A stretch of DNA of 34,713 nucleotides from Clostridia bacterium (GTDB taxonomy: Bacteria; Bacillota; Clostridia; Christensenellales; Borkfalkiaceae), in assembly GCA_017408045.1 (NCBI GenBank), contig JAFQVL010000050.1, forward strand, positions 1 through 34,713. The letters run 5' to 3'. This document shows positions 14,179 through 21,256 of the stretch, in pieces. The notes under the pieces were generated by a model. The model was not told where the DNA came from, ran no database searches, and saw only the letters and a list, made by a program, of their open reading frames with translations. The stretch's first letter is position 1, and every line of letters starts with the position of its first letter. Made by a program: the position numbers and the translations under genes.

Positions 14179-15235
14179 TATGCTGTATAGAACGGACGAT
14201 TTTCCGCTTGAACGCATACCTGCCCCCTTGTTAGGGTGGTATCGGGAGCATAAACGCGACCTGCCTTGGCGTGTGGAAGGCTCTGCTTATCATACGTGGG
14301 TTTCGGAAATTATGCTGCAACAGACCCGCGTGGAAGCGGTAAAAGGATACTATACCCGTTTCATGCAGGCTTTGCCTGACGTGTACGCTTTGGCGGCGTG
14401 CGACGAGGATAAACTGATGAAACTGTGGGAAGGGCTTGGCTATTATTCGAGGGCGCGAAACCTACAAAAGGCGGCGCGGCAGGTCGTGGAGGAATACGGC
14501 GGTGTATTTCCCTCGGAGGTAGAGGCGTTAACGAGGCTTGCGGGCATCGGAACATATACGGCAGGGGCGATTTCGTCGATTGCCTTTGGCATGCGCGCGC
14601 CGGCGGTGGACGGGAACGTCTTTCGGGTGCTTTCCCGATTGATGTGCAACGCTACGCCGATTGACGAGCCGAACTACCGAAAATATTTAGAGGAAAGACT
14701 GCTGGCTGTGTATCCCCCAAAAGGACGGGATTGCGGTGATTTTACGCAGGCGCTCATGGAGCTTGGCGCGTTGGTGTGTAAGCCGACTTCTCCCTCTTGC
14801 GAGGAGTGTCCGTTGCAGGGGCTTTGCAGAGCAAAAGCGTCGGGTACACAGACGGAGTTCCCCGTGAAAAAGCAAAAGCCGCCCAAAAAGGAACAGCGGC
14901 TGTTTGTTTTCCTGATAGAAACTCCGAACGGTTTTTGTGTTAGAAAGCGTGAAAAAGGGGTCTTGAAGGGCACGTACGAGTTTCCCTCCGTGGAGGCGGA
15001 ACTTGGCTTGACGCCCGAACAGGCTTTGCAGAGGCTGGGGGTGGCTTCCTTCACGCTCTGCAAAGAGGGCTTGTATACCCATATCTTTACCCACATTCGT
15101 TGGGAAATGCTGGTGTATCACGTGCAGACGGAGGCTGCGCCGTTCACGGCGTATCCGCTTGCGGAAATTCAAGAGAAAGTATCGTTGCCAACGGCGTTTC
15201 GGCAATGTTTGACTTTGATAAATAATAGAGAGTAG
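14168..15235 (+). CDS. mutY: A/G-specific adenine glycosylase MutY
   Basis: MutY removes adenine mispaired with 8-oxoguanine. From ATG 14168 it has 355 residues; 14180 is an alternative, and both are near the end of the preceding gene. The catalytic Glu lies in SEIMLQQTRVEAV. The helix-hairpin-helix LAGIGTYTAGAISSIAFGMRAPAVDGNV carries the catalytic Asp. The [4Fe-4S] ligands are in CKPTSPSCEECPLQGLC, the expected C-x6-C-x2-C-x5-C spacing. The C-terminal NUDIX-like domain, for 8-oxoG recognition, spans about residues 235-345. It shares an operon with the pseudo-ATPase and an Fe-S flavoprotein. Confidence 0.95.
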   Translation: MPNNMLYRTDDFPLERIPAPLLGWYREHKRDLPWRVEGSAYHTWVSEIMLQQTRVEAVKGYYTRFMQALPDVYALAACDEDKLMKLWEGLGYYSRARNLQKAARQVVEEYGGVFPSEVEALTRLAGIGTYTAGAISSIAFGMRAPAVDGNVFRVLSRLMCNATPIDEPNYRKYLEERLLAVYPPKGRDCGDFTQALMELGALVCKPTSPSCEECPLQGLCRAKASGTQTEFPVKKQKPPKKEQRLFVFLIETPNGFCVRKREKGVLKGTYEFPSVEAELGLTPEQALQRLGVASFTLCKEGLYTHIFTHIRWEMLVYHVQTEAAPFTAYPLAEIQEKVSLPTAFRQCLTLINNRE

Positions 15236-15245
15236 GAGAAACAAT

Positions 15246-15863
15246 ATGAAGGTTTTGATGTTGAACGGTAGCCCGCACGAGCACGGTTGCACTTACGTTG
15301 CCTTGAGCGAAGCGGCGAAGTCCTTGAACGAGCAGGGGATTGAAACGGAGATTGTTTGGATCGGCAAAGAGCCCTTGGAAGGCTGTCGCGGTTGTGCGGC
15401 TTGCAGTAAGCTGTGGAAATGCGTGGTGGACGACAAGGTGAACGAATTTGCATTAAAAGCGGCGGAGGCAGACGGGTTCATCTTTGGCTCGCCCGTGCAT
15501 TATGCTTCGGCGGCAGGCGCAATCGTATCGTTTATGGACAGACTGTTTTACAGCAGCGGACGGAAGATGGCGTATAAGCCTGCTGCTTGCGTGGTGAGCT
15601 GCCGTAGAGCAGGCGCATCGGCGACCTTTGACGTCCTGAATAAGTATTTCACCATCAATCAGATGCCTGTCGTTTCTTCCAACTACTGGAACGAAATCCA
15701 CGGCAACACCGCAGAGCAGGCTTTGCAGGATTTAGAGGGCTTGCAGACGATGCGTGTGTTGGGCAAGAATATGGCTTGGCTGTTAAAATGTATCGAGGCG
15801 GGCAAAGCCGCTGGATTAGCGCCTGAAAAGGAAAAGAAGGTCTGGACAAACTTTATTAGATAA
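15246..15863 (+). CDS. NADPH-dependent FMN reductase / iron-sulfur flavoprotein family
   Basis: This is a flavodoxin-fold redox protein, probably cytosolic. The 205 residues begin MKVLMLNGSPHEHGCTYVAL, an FMN-phosphate loop. CRGCAACSKLWKC (about residues 39-51) follows, a compact four-cysteine cluster like that of iron-sulfur flavoproteins of anaerobes. GFIFGSPVHYASAAGAIVSFMDRLFY is the conserved isoalloxazine-binding region. It starts 10 bases after mutY with a TAGGAGAAAC site. The physiological partner cannot be told. The micro-hairpin array begins 2 bases after its stop codon. Confidence 0.9.
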   Translation: MKVLMLNGSPHEHGCTYVALSEAAKSLNEQGIETEIVWIGKEPLEGCRGCAACSKLWKCVVDDKVNEFALKAAEADGFIFGSPVHYASAAGAIVSFMDRLFYSSGRKMAYKPAACVVSCRRAGASATFDVLNKYFTINQMPVVSSNYWNEIHGNTAEQALQDLEGLQTMRVLGKNMAWLLKCIEAGKAAGLAPEKEKKVWTNFIR

Positions 15864-15864
15864 A

Positions 15865-16082
15865 GTGAATTGATTGCCGATGGCAATCGTGAATTGACGG
15901 ATAACCCGTCGTGAATTGAACGCTTAAACGCGTTCGTGAATTGCAAAGCGTTGCTTTGCGTTATGGAAAAATTTTAAATACTTCCACAACGATTGCCATA
16001 GGCAATCAATTCACGTTTTGCCTTGCAAAACAATTCACGCATACGCAGCATGCAATTCACGAAAACGAAGTTTTCAATGCAC
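15865..16082 (+). repeat. Micro-hairpin array, locus 1: eight stem-loops separated by GTGAATTG/CAATTCAC
   Basis: The left arm has GTGAATTG at 15865, 15889, 15911 and 15936, a period of 22-25. Each is followed by a different perfect stem-loop: ATTGCC-GAT-GGCAAT, ACGG-ATAAC-CCGT, AACGC-TTAAAC-GCGTT and CAAAGC-GTT-GCTTTG. After an AT-rich centre (15961-15990) the right arm repeats the design in the opposite sense. Its hairpins ATTGCC-ATA-GGCAAT, GTTTTG...CAAAAC, GCAT...ATGC and GAAAAC-GAA-GTTTTC are each followed by CAATTCAC, at 16007, 16031 and 16053. The last copy, at 16075, is the variant CAATGCAC. The stem sequences differ but every unit is self-complementary. There is no credible coding in this stretch. 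Confidence 0.9.
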
Positions 16083-16084
16083 TA

Positions 16085-16119
16085 AAAAAAGAACCGTTCC
16101 ATTGCGAACGGTTCTTTTT
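16085..16119. terminator. Bidirectional terminator between the micro-hairpin array and the CDF gene
   Basis: GAACCGTTC (16091-16099) pairs with GAACGGTTC (16106-16114). A and T runs flank the stem on both sides, so it can stop transcription from either direction. Confidence 0.9.
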
Positions 16120-16120
16120 C

Positions 16121-17296
16121 TTACACATACGGGTGCTCGCCGCGAATGACGGCAAAGCAATTTTCGTTGCGCTCCTTGATGACTTGCGCCACGGCTTTTA
16201 CTGCATCGGGGACGCTCAGTTTGCTGTCGGTGGGGACAACCAAATCGAAGATGAGGTTGGTGTACGTTTCCCCTTGGGTCATACGGAAATCATGGATAGA
16301 AAAGCCTGCATCTACCGCTTTTGCGCATTCTTCTGCAAAGGCGCGCATTGCGTTCACTTGCTCGTCGCCGACGGCAATCGGGTCGAGGTGAATGGTGACG
16401 ATACATTGAAAATGTTCGTACATATCCCGTTCGATATCGTCGATAATTTCGTGGGCGTAATTGATGTTGCAATCGGAGGGGACTTCGGCGTGGAAAGAAA
16501 CGATTTTCCGTCCGGGGCCGTAATCGTGTACCATGACGTCGTGGATGCCGACAATCTGCGGATAGTTTGCGGTGAAGTCGTAAATTTCTTGAATAAATTC
16601 CGGGCTAGGCGGCGAACCTAATAAAAGGTCGATAATTTCCTTAGCGGACTTGCAGCCTGCAAACAAAATCAGGCAGGCGACGAGGATTCCTGCAACGCCG
16701 TCTAGAGGGAAAGCCCCAAACCAGCCGAACTTTGCAGCGAGCGCCGCAAACAGTACAACGGTCGTGGAACAGCAATCGGAGATGCTATCCAAGGCGGTGG
16801 CTTTCAAGGCGGCGGAATCAATCCGCTTGCCGATCTTGCGATAGAAGAAGAACAGCCACAACTTGACGAGAATAGACGCGCCCAAAATAATCAGCGTTGC
16901 CGTTCCCGTGGTCGGGGTAGTGGGGGTAAAAATACGCTCCACCGACCCGATGAAAAGCTCTGCGCCCACAAGAATAATCACCGCGTCGACGATAAAGCCG
17001 GTGATATACTCAAATCGTCCGTGCCCTAAGGGGTGTTCCTTGTCGACGGGTTTTGAGGCGAGGCGAAAGCCGATCATCGTAACGATGGAAGAGCCTGCGT
17101 CCGAAAGGTTGTTCAAGGCGTCGGCGAGGACGGAAATAGAGGCGGTCAAAAGCCCCATAATGAACTTGCCTGCAAACAGCAGCAGGTTCATCAAAATCCC
17201 CGTCGCAGAGGCGAGCGTAGCGTGCGCGCCGCGTACGCGTTCATTCTTTAAGTCGTCGCGGTTTTTCACAAATAACTTTAAAAGTAAGTTCGTCAT
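16121..17296 (-). CDS. Cation diffusion facilitator (CDF) metal efflux transporter, possibly Mn-type
   Basis: CDF proteins export divalent metal by proton exchange from the inner membrane. The 391 residues have about six membrane helices. Helix 2 carries ADALNNLSDAGSS, helix 5 carries ATALDSISDCCST, and the loop carries HPLGHGRFEY. The Asn-Asn-x-x-Asp/Asp-x-x-Asp pattern, instead of the His/Asp site of zinc exporters, is what Mn-efflux members tend to have; that specificity is inference. The C-terminal cytoplasmic ferredoxin-like domain has VHDVMVHDYGPG-like and SFHAEVP motifs, and about 90 extra residues follow. A consensus promoter and a leader hairpin precede it. It is divergent from a CaCA exchanger. 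Confidence 0.92.
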   Translation of the reverse strand: MTNLLLKLFVKNRDDLKNERVRGAHATLASATGILMNLLLFAGKFIMGLLTASISVLADALNNLSDAGSSIVTMIGFRLASKPVDKEHPLGHGRFEYITGFIVDAVIILVGAELFIGSVERIFTPTTPTTGTATLIILGASILVKLWLFFFYRKIGKRIDSAALKATALDSISDCCSTTVVLFAALAAKFGWFGAFPLDGVAGILVACLILFAGCKSAKEIIDLLLGSPPSPEFIQEIYDFTANYPQIVGIHDVMVHDYGPGRKIVSFHAEVPSDCNINYAHEIIDDIERDMYEHFQCIVTIHLDPIAVGDEQVNAMRAFAEECAKAVDAGFSIHDFRMTQGETYTNLIFDLVVPTDSKLSVPDAVKAVAQVIKERNENCFAVIRGEHPYV

Positions 17297-17310
17297 AAGT
17301 CCCTCTACGA

Positions 17311-17342
17311 TAGCCTAACGGGTTCGGCTTTCGTTAGGCTAC
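17311..17342 (-). promoter_or_regulatory. Ten-base-pair hairpin in the CDF gene leader
   Basis: TAGCCTAACG (17311-17320 on the plus strand) pairs with CGTTAGGCTA (17332-17341). It lies between the promoter and the AGAGGG site of the CDF gene. It could be an operator or a short RNA structure. It is too small for a known metal riboswitch. Confidence 0.6.
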
Positions 17343-17352
17343 GTTAATTCAT

Positions 17353-17381
17353 ATTATAAACCTTTTGAGGGAATTTGTCAA
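17353..17381 (-). promoter_or_regulatory. Consensus promoter for the CDF gene
   Basis: On the minus strand, TTGACA (complement of 17376-17381), 17 bases and TATAAT (complement of 17353-17358). It sits back to back with the exchanger promoter 21 bases away. Confidence 0.9.
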
Positions 17382-17402
17382 TCCACTACCCATCGAAAAG
17401 CG

Positions 17403-17431
17403 TTGACAAGGGCAAAAAAATTTTGTAGAAT
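17403..17431 (+). promoter_or_regulatory. Promoter for the CaCA exchanger gene
   Basis: TTGACA (17403-17408), a 17-base spacer and TAGAAT (17426-17431). The start codon is 55 bases beyond. Confidence 0.88.
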
Positions 17432-17485
17432 AAATAGCGGAAATATTTGTGCGTGGACGCTTTTGCGCCATGCAAAGGAGTAAAG

Positions 17486-18484
17486 ATGCCACCTATTGTA
17501 CAGGCAATTTTATTATTAGTCGTTGGATTCGTGCTGCTCGTTAAAGGCGCGGACTGGTTTGTAGACGGTGCGGCAGGGGTTGCCGGGAAGGCAAGAATCC
17601 CGCAACTCGTCATCGGCTTGACCGTCGTAGCGTTCGGCACTTCTGCGCCGGAACCTGCGGTATCCTTATCCTCGGCGGCATCGAGCGGTGGGATTGCCCT
17701 TGGAAACGTCGTAGGCAGCAATATTATGAACATCTTGTTGATTTTAGGTCTTTCGGCGGTCTTTACGGCGCTGCCCGTTGGCAGTTCGCTGAAGAAAATC
17801 GACTTCCCCATGCTGATGGGGGTATCCGCGCTGTTCGTGTTGTTCATTTGGACGGGCAACACGTTAGAGCGTTGGGAAGGCATCCTGCTGGCGGCGCTTT
17901 TGGTGGGGTATACCGTATTTTTGGTGGTGCATTCTTTGTCGCAGAAAAAGAAGGGGCTCATCGAAGTCGAAGAGGAAGAGGAAGCACCCACGAGCGGTTT
18001 TGGCGCTTGGTATGCAAGTATGAAGGACAAGGTTTGGTTCTTGCTGATTTTGCTGTTCGTTGGGCTTGCCATGGTCGTATTCGGCGGTGTTTTGGCGGCG
18101 GACAACGCAGAGATTATTGCCCGTGAGTTGGGGGTAGACGAAAAGGTCATCGGCTTGACGGTGGTGGCTATCGGTACTTCTTTGCCCGAACTGGTTACCA
18201 GCGTAACGGCGGCAACCAAGGGCAAGACGGATATTGCCGTTGGCAATATCGTAGGCAGCAATATCTTCAACATTTTGATGGTGGCAGGTCTGTCTGCGGC
18301 GATTTTGCCGATTGCAGGTTCTGCAAAGTTTATGGTAGACGGCTGTATTGCGCTTGCGGCGGCGGTGCTTTTGGCGGTGCTTGGATACTTGAAAGGAAAC
18401 AAGATCACCCGTGTTGGGGGGATTATCCTTTTGGTTGGCTTTGTGGCGTATTACGTGTATTTATTCGTTTCAACTTTTGCGTAA
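17486..18484 (+). CDS. Calcium/sodium antiporter, CaCA superfamily (YrbG/CaxA-like)
   Basis: This is a membrane exchanger of the K+-dependent or independent Na+/Ca2+ type. ATG 17486 follows AAAGGAGTAAAG and gives 332 residues; an upstream GTG at 17447 is too close to the promoter and has no site. The two inverted alpha repeats are GTSAPEPAVSLSSAASSGGIALGNVVGSNIMN near residue 50 and GTSLPELVTSVTAATKGKTDIAVGNIVGSNIFN near residue 230. A charged loop with EVEEEEEAPT lies between the halves. About ten hydrophobic segments are present. Divergent pairing with a CDF exporter suggests cation homeostasis; substrate choice is not visible. Confidence 0.94.
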   Translation: MPPIVQAILLLVVGFVLLVKGADWFVDGAAGVAGKARIPQLVIGLTVVAFGTSAPEPAVSLSSAASSGGIALGNVVGSNIMNILLILGLSAVFTALPVGSSLKKIDFPMLMGVSALFVLFIWTGNTLERWEGILLAALLVGYTVFLVVHSLSQKKKGLIEVEEEEEAPTSGFGAWYASMKDKVWFLLILLFVGLAMVVFGGVLAADNAEIIARELGVDEKVIGLTVVAIGTSLPELVTSVTAATKGKTDIAVGNIVGSNIFNILMVAGLSAAILPIAGSAKFMVDGCIALAAAVLLAVLGYLKGNKITRVGGIILLVGFVAYYVYLFVSTFA

Positions 18485-18523
18485 AAAGTGTCGAAAAAAA
18501 ATTGTTTAGGCATATAAAAACGC

Positions 18524-18552
18524 TTGCCAAATACAAAAAAATAAGATATAAT
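18524..18552 (+). promoter_or_regulatory. Promoter for rplS
   Basis: TTGCCA (18524-18529), a 17-base spacer and TATAAT (18547-18552). It argues against any start codon for L19 near 18551. Confidence 0.9.
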
Positions 18553-18568
18553 GTTTATCGACTTCGAG

Positions 18569-18621
18569 CGTTCCGCTGCCTTTTTGGGTGTAATGAGGAA
18601 TTACACAGCGGGTTATGAACG
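18569..18621 (+). ncRNA. L19 leader RNA (ribosomal protein autoregulatory element)
   Basis: CGTT (18569-18572) pairs with AACG (18618-18621). CCGCT (18573-18577) pairs with AGCGG (18607-18611), and GTGTAAT (18588-18594) pairs with ATTACAC (18600-18606) around GAGGA. The nested hairpin lies in the 5' UTR of rplS, where Bacillota carry the L19 leader motif. I match it by position and fold, not by a covariance search. Confidence 0.7.
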
Positions 18622-18649
18622 TTTCGTAAATAACGGAGGTATAAGTCTG

Positions 18650-18994
18650 ATGAAAGGATTGATTGAAGCAATTAACGCTGAAAACCTGAAAGCCGAAGTT
18701 CCCCAGTTTAACGTAGGTGATACGATTAAGGTGGGCTACAAGATCATCGAAGGTGGCAAGGAGCGTGTCCAGAATTTCGAAGGCGTCGTTATCGCAAAGA
18801 AGAACGGCGGCATTTCCGAAACGTTCACCGTTCGCCACATTTCCTACGGCGTAGGCGTTGAAAAAACCTATCCTCTGCACTCCCCGAAGATTGCATCCAT
18901 CACGGTTGTAAGAAAGGGTAAGGTTCGCAGAGCGAAGCTCTACTACTTGCGCGGTTTGACCGGTAAGGCAGCAAAGGTTAAGGAGAAGATTTAA
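18650..18994 (+). CDS. rplS: 50S ribosomal protein L19
   Basis: L19 sits at the 30S-50S interface. ATG 18650, with AACGGAGGTATAAGTCTG upstream, gives 114 residues, the normal size. [32 protein letters not shown], the [23 protein letters not shown] stretch and [21 protein letters not shown] are the family signatures. It has its own promoter, a leader RNA and a terminator, so it is a single-gene unit. In most relatives it follows rimM-trmD; here eight unrelated genes intervene. Confidence 0.97.
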   Translation: MKGLIEAINAENLKAEVPQFNVGDTIKVGYKIIEGGKERVQNFEGVVIAKKNGGISETFTVRHISYGVGVEKTYPLHSPKIASITVVRKGKVRRAKLYYLRGLTGKAAKVKEKI

Positions 18995-19019
18995 GTTCAA
19001 TAGAATGAAATCGAGGAAA

Positions 19020-19050
19020 GAAGAGGCAAAGTCAGCCTCTTCTTTTTTTT
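19020..19050 (+). terminator. Intrinsic terminator after rplS
   Basis: GAAGAGGC (19020-19027) pairs with GCCTCTTC (19035-19042), followed by eight T. The last T residues overlap the start of palindromic element copy B. Confidence 0.92.
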
Positions 19051-19169
19051 AAGTCGGATTTGCTATGCAATACTTTGTCGAGCTGTGGCAACCCTCGGTC
19101 ATTTACGCTCAGTAAACTCCCTCAGGTTATCCTCGCTCTCCTCGTCTTGCTTGCAACTGCGACTTAAAA
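19047..19169 (+). repeat. Palindromic dispersed element, copy B (~123 bp)
   Basis: The ends are TTTTAAGTCG (19047-19056) and CGACTTAAAA (19160-19169). The centre is AACCCTCGG...TTTAC-GCTCA-GTAAA...CCCTCAGGTT, which is nearly palindromic. The core matches copy C (27910-28012). The distal CGTCTTGCTTGCA and the GCAATAC segment match copy A, but the terminal arms differ from those of A. No reading frame looks real. Confidence 0.8.
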
Positions 19170-19235
19170 CGCGACGTTGGGGTTACACTCCCTGCGAAAA
19201 ATCCGCGCCTTCCTTGTCTTGCTTGCATCTAAAAC
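19170..19235 (+). repeat. Degenerate or internally deleted copy of the palindromic element
   Basis: It adjoins copy B tail to head. It retains TTACACTCCCT and the distal CCTTGTCTTGCTTGCATCT, which is identical to the same part of copy A (8966-8984). It lacks an obvious left arm. The rest of the gap up to comM is AT-rich and contains one promoter. Confidence 0.55.
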
Positions 19236-19325
19236 AGAAAAGCCGTTCGGTGGAGCGTTTTGTTTAGTTTCGACAAAATAATTTTTATTTTTTTGATTTT
19301 CGGGGGAAAAGTCGCCGTAATTCGG

Positions 19326-19354
19326 TTTACTTTTTCCCCGTTTTTCGGTACAAT
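19326..19354 (+). promoter_or_regulatory. Promoter candidate for comM
   Basis: TTTACT (19326-19331), a 17-base spacer and TACAAT (19349-19354), about 90 bases before the start codon. The -35 is imperfect. Confidence 0.6.
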
Positions 19355-19445
19355 AACAATAGGGCGACTTTTACAAGGTCGCGCGCGCGTAGGAAAAGAC
19401 AATTTTCGTCAGTTGTGGCGGTTTGGGAATTACGAAGGAGAAAGT

Positions 19446-20972
19446 ATGATTGCAAAGGTACAAAGCTATGCGCTAAACGGTTTAGAAGGGGTTGCCGTCA
19501 TGGTGGAAACGGACGTTTCCAAGGGCTTGCCTGCTTACGAGCTGGTAGGCTTGCCTGATGCCGCCGTGAAGGAATCGAAGGAGCGTGTCAGAAGTGCGAT
19601 CAAAAACAGCGCGCTTCCCTTTCCCACCCACAAAATCACCATCAACCTTGCCCCTGCGTACGTACGCAAAGAGGGGACGGCGCTGGACTTACCCGTGGCG
19701 GTCAGTCTGCTGATTGCATCGGGGGCTTTGACGGCAGAGGTTAGCGGCGTGGTATTCCTCGGGGAGCTGGCTTTAAGCGGAGAGCTTCGTCCGATTACGG
19801 GCGTACTGCCCCTGATTATTTCCGCCAAGGAAAAGGGGTATCGTACCTTTATTCTGCCCGATGCCAACGCGCGAGAGGCGGCGTACGTGCAGGGGGTGGA
19901 TATCTACCCTGCCAAGACGCTCAAAGAAGTGGTCGAGCATTTGAAGGGCGAAAACCGTCTAACGGTGGCGCAGCCCTCTATCTTTTCTTCGTCTACAACC
20001 GCCCGCAAGGTAGGGCAGGACTTGTCCTTTGTCAAGGGGCAGCCGACGGCAAAACGCGCTTTAGAAGTAGCGGTGGCAGGTGGGCATAACCTTCTGTTGG
20101 TCGGGCCGCCAGGCAGCGGTAAAACGATGCTGGCGCGCGCCATTCCGTCCGTATTGCCTCAGATGGAATTTGACGAGGCGTTAGAGATTACGAAAATACA
20201 CTCGGTGGCAGGAGTGCTTGGGGAAGCAGGGATCGTGGAAGAACGCCCCTTCCGTACTCCTCATCATACGGCAACGACCGTTTCCCTTTGCGGTGGCGGC
20301 AATAAGACGGTACACCCCGGGGAAATTAGTTTGGCGCACGGCGGCGTGCTGTTCTTGGACGAGCTTCCCGAATACAAGCGTTCGACCTTAGAGGCGCTGC
20401 GCCAACCGTTAGAGGACGGCGTTATCACCGTGTCCCGTTCGGGCTGCACGGTGAGTTATCCTGCGTCGTTTATGCTCTGCGCGAGTATGAACCCTTGTCC
20501 CTGCGGCAATTACGGCAGCAAGAAACGGCGTTGCGTGTGTACACCGAGGGATATCCGCAACTACCGCGCCCGCATTTCAGGGCCGTTGCTCGATAGAATA
20601 GACATTCAAGTAGAGGTGGACGGCGTAGAGTACGACGACCTCACCTCGGAAACGGTAGAGGAGAGCAGCGCGGTTGTAAAAGCGCGCGCCGACCAAGCGA
20701 GAAAAATTCAGCGCGCACGCTTTGAGGGAACAGCCCTCAAGACGAATGCGGAGATGGGGGAAAAGGAACTTCGCGACTATTGCCGACTTTCTGCGGAATG
20801 CGAGGGGATATTAAAAGAGGCGTTTGAAAGTTTGAGGCTTTCGGCAAGGGCGCGTTCTCGTATCCTGAAAGTGGCAAGGACGATTGCCGATTTGGAACTT
20901 TCGGAAGAAATCACGGCGGAACACTTATACGAGGCGATTTCTTATAGAACTTACGGAGGGGAGATAGAATAA
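19446..20972 (+). CDS. comM: ComM/YifB-family Mg-chelatase-like AAA+ ATPase
   Basis: ComM is a hexameric branch-migration helicase that aids integration of incoming DNA in transformable bacteria. ATG 19446 follows GAAGGAGAAAGT and gives 508 residues. The N-terminal Lon-like domain has VQSYALNGLEGVAVMVETDVSKGLPAYELVGLPDAAVKES. The AAA+ core has GPPGSGKTMLARAIPS near residue 218, LFLDELPEY for Walker B, and MNPCPCGNYG with RRCVCTP cysteines. The C-terminal Mg-chelatase domain contains LRLSARARSRILKVARTIADL. It leads an operon with dprA, which supports a DNA-uptake or recombination role. Confidence 0.94.
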   Translation: MIAKVQSYALNGLEGVAVMVETDVSKGLPAYELVGLPDAAVKESKERVRSAIKNSALPFPTHKITINLAPAYVRKEGTALDLPVAVSLLIASGALTAEVSGVVFLGELALSGELRPITGVLPLIISAKEKGYRTFILPDANAREAAYVQGVDIYPAKTLKEVVEHLKGENRLTVAQPSIFSSSTTARKVGQDLSFVKGQPTAKRALEVAVAGGHNLLLVGPPGSGKTMLARAIPSVLPQMEFDEALEITKIHSVAGVLGEAGIVEERPFRTPHHTATTVSLCGGGNKTVHPGEISLAHGGVLFLDELPEYKRSTLEALRQPLEDGVITVSRSGCTVSYPASFMLCASMNPCPCGNYGSKKRRCVCTPRDIRNYRARISGPLLDRIDIQVEVDGVEYDDLTSETVEESSAVVKARADQARKIQRARFEGTALKTNAEMGEKELRDYCRLSAECEGILKEAFESLRLSARARSRILKVARTIADLELSEEITAEHLYEAISYRTYGGEIE

Positions 20973-20974
20973 TC

Positions 20975-21253
20975 ATGGTTGCATTTTTGGTCTATTTATT
21001 GGTGTTGGTACTCATCAGTTTGGCGAATTTTTGGCTGTACGCATCGGACAAGATGCGGTCGAAAAATAACCTGTGGAGAATCCCTGAAAAGCTGTTGCTT
21101 GCCGTAGGCTTTTTCGGCGGCGCGATCGGCGGATTGTGCGGCATGGGGATCTTCCGCCACAAGACCAAACATTGGTATTTCTACCTTGTCAACATCGTCG
21201 GGGTGCTGTGGCAGATCGTCTTGGCGGCGTACCTTGCGGCGGTAGGCATCTAA
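20975..21253 (+). CDS. DUF1294 small membrane protein
   Basis: This is a 92-residue protein of the DUF1294 family (YsdA-like), of unknown function. It has an N-terminal membrane segment followed by NFWLYASDKMRSKNNLWRIPEKLLLAVGFFGGAIGGLCGMGIFRHKTKHWYF. The spaced D-K, RIPE, GG-GG and RHKT residues define the family. A second hydrophobic stretch ends the protein. GGAGGGGAGATAG lies before the ATG. It begins 2 bases after comM and ends 3 bases before dprA, so the three are translated together. No function can be inferred beyond that context. Confidence 0.9.
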   Translation: MVAFLVYLLVLVLISLANFWLYASDKMRSKNNLWRIPEKLLLAVGFFGGAIGGLCGMGIFRHKTKHWYFYLVNIVGVLWQIVLAAYLAAVGI

Positions 21254-21256
21254 ACG

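Noticed and set aside
15865..16082. CRISPR-like array
   Set aside because: The constant unit is only 8 bases and every spacer is a palindrome; no cas gene is near.
15941..16621. Plus-strand open frame of 226 codons through the micro-hairpin array and the CDF gene
   Set aside because: It runs through the array, the terminator and antisense to a clear transporter gene.
17297..17352. Manganese (yybP-ykoY) or NiCo riboswitch before the CDF gene
   Set aside because: The leader is only about 50 bases with a single hairpin and lacks the conserved loops.
17386..18408. Antisense open frame of 340 codons opposite the CaCA exchanger
   Set aside because: Low-complexity Ser/Thr/Ala composition mirrors the membrane gene; no start signal.
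18551..18649. Longer L19 with 33 extra N-terminal residues
   Set aside because: The upstream start overlaps the TATAAT box and the leader hairpin.
19260..19445. Longer ComM with 62 extra N-terminal residues
   Set aside because: The extension covers a promoter candidate; the family starts at MIAKVQSYAL with a good ribosome binding site.
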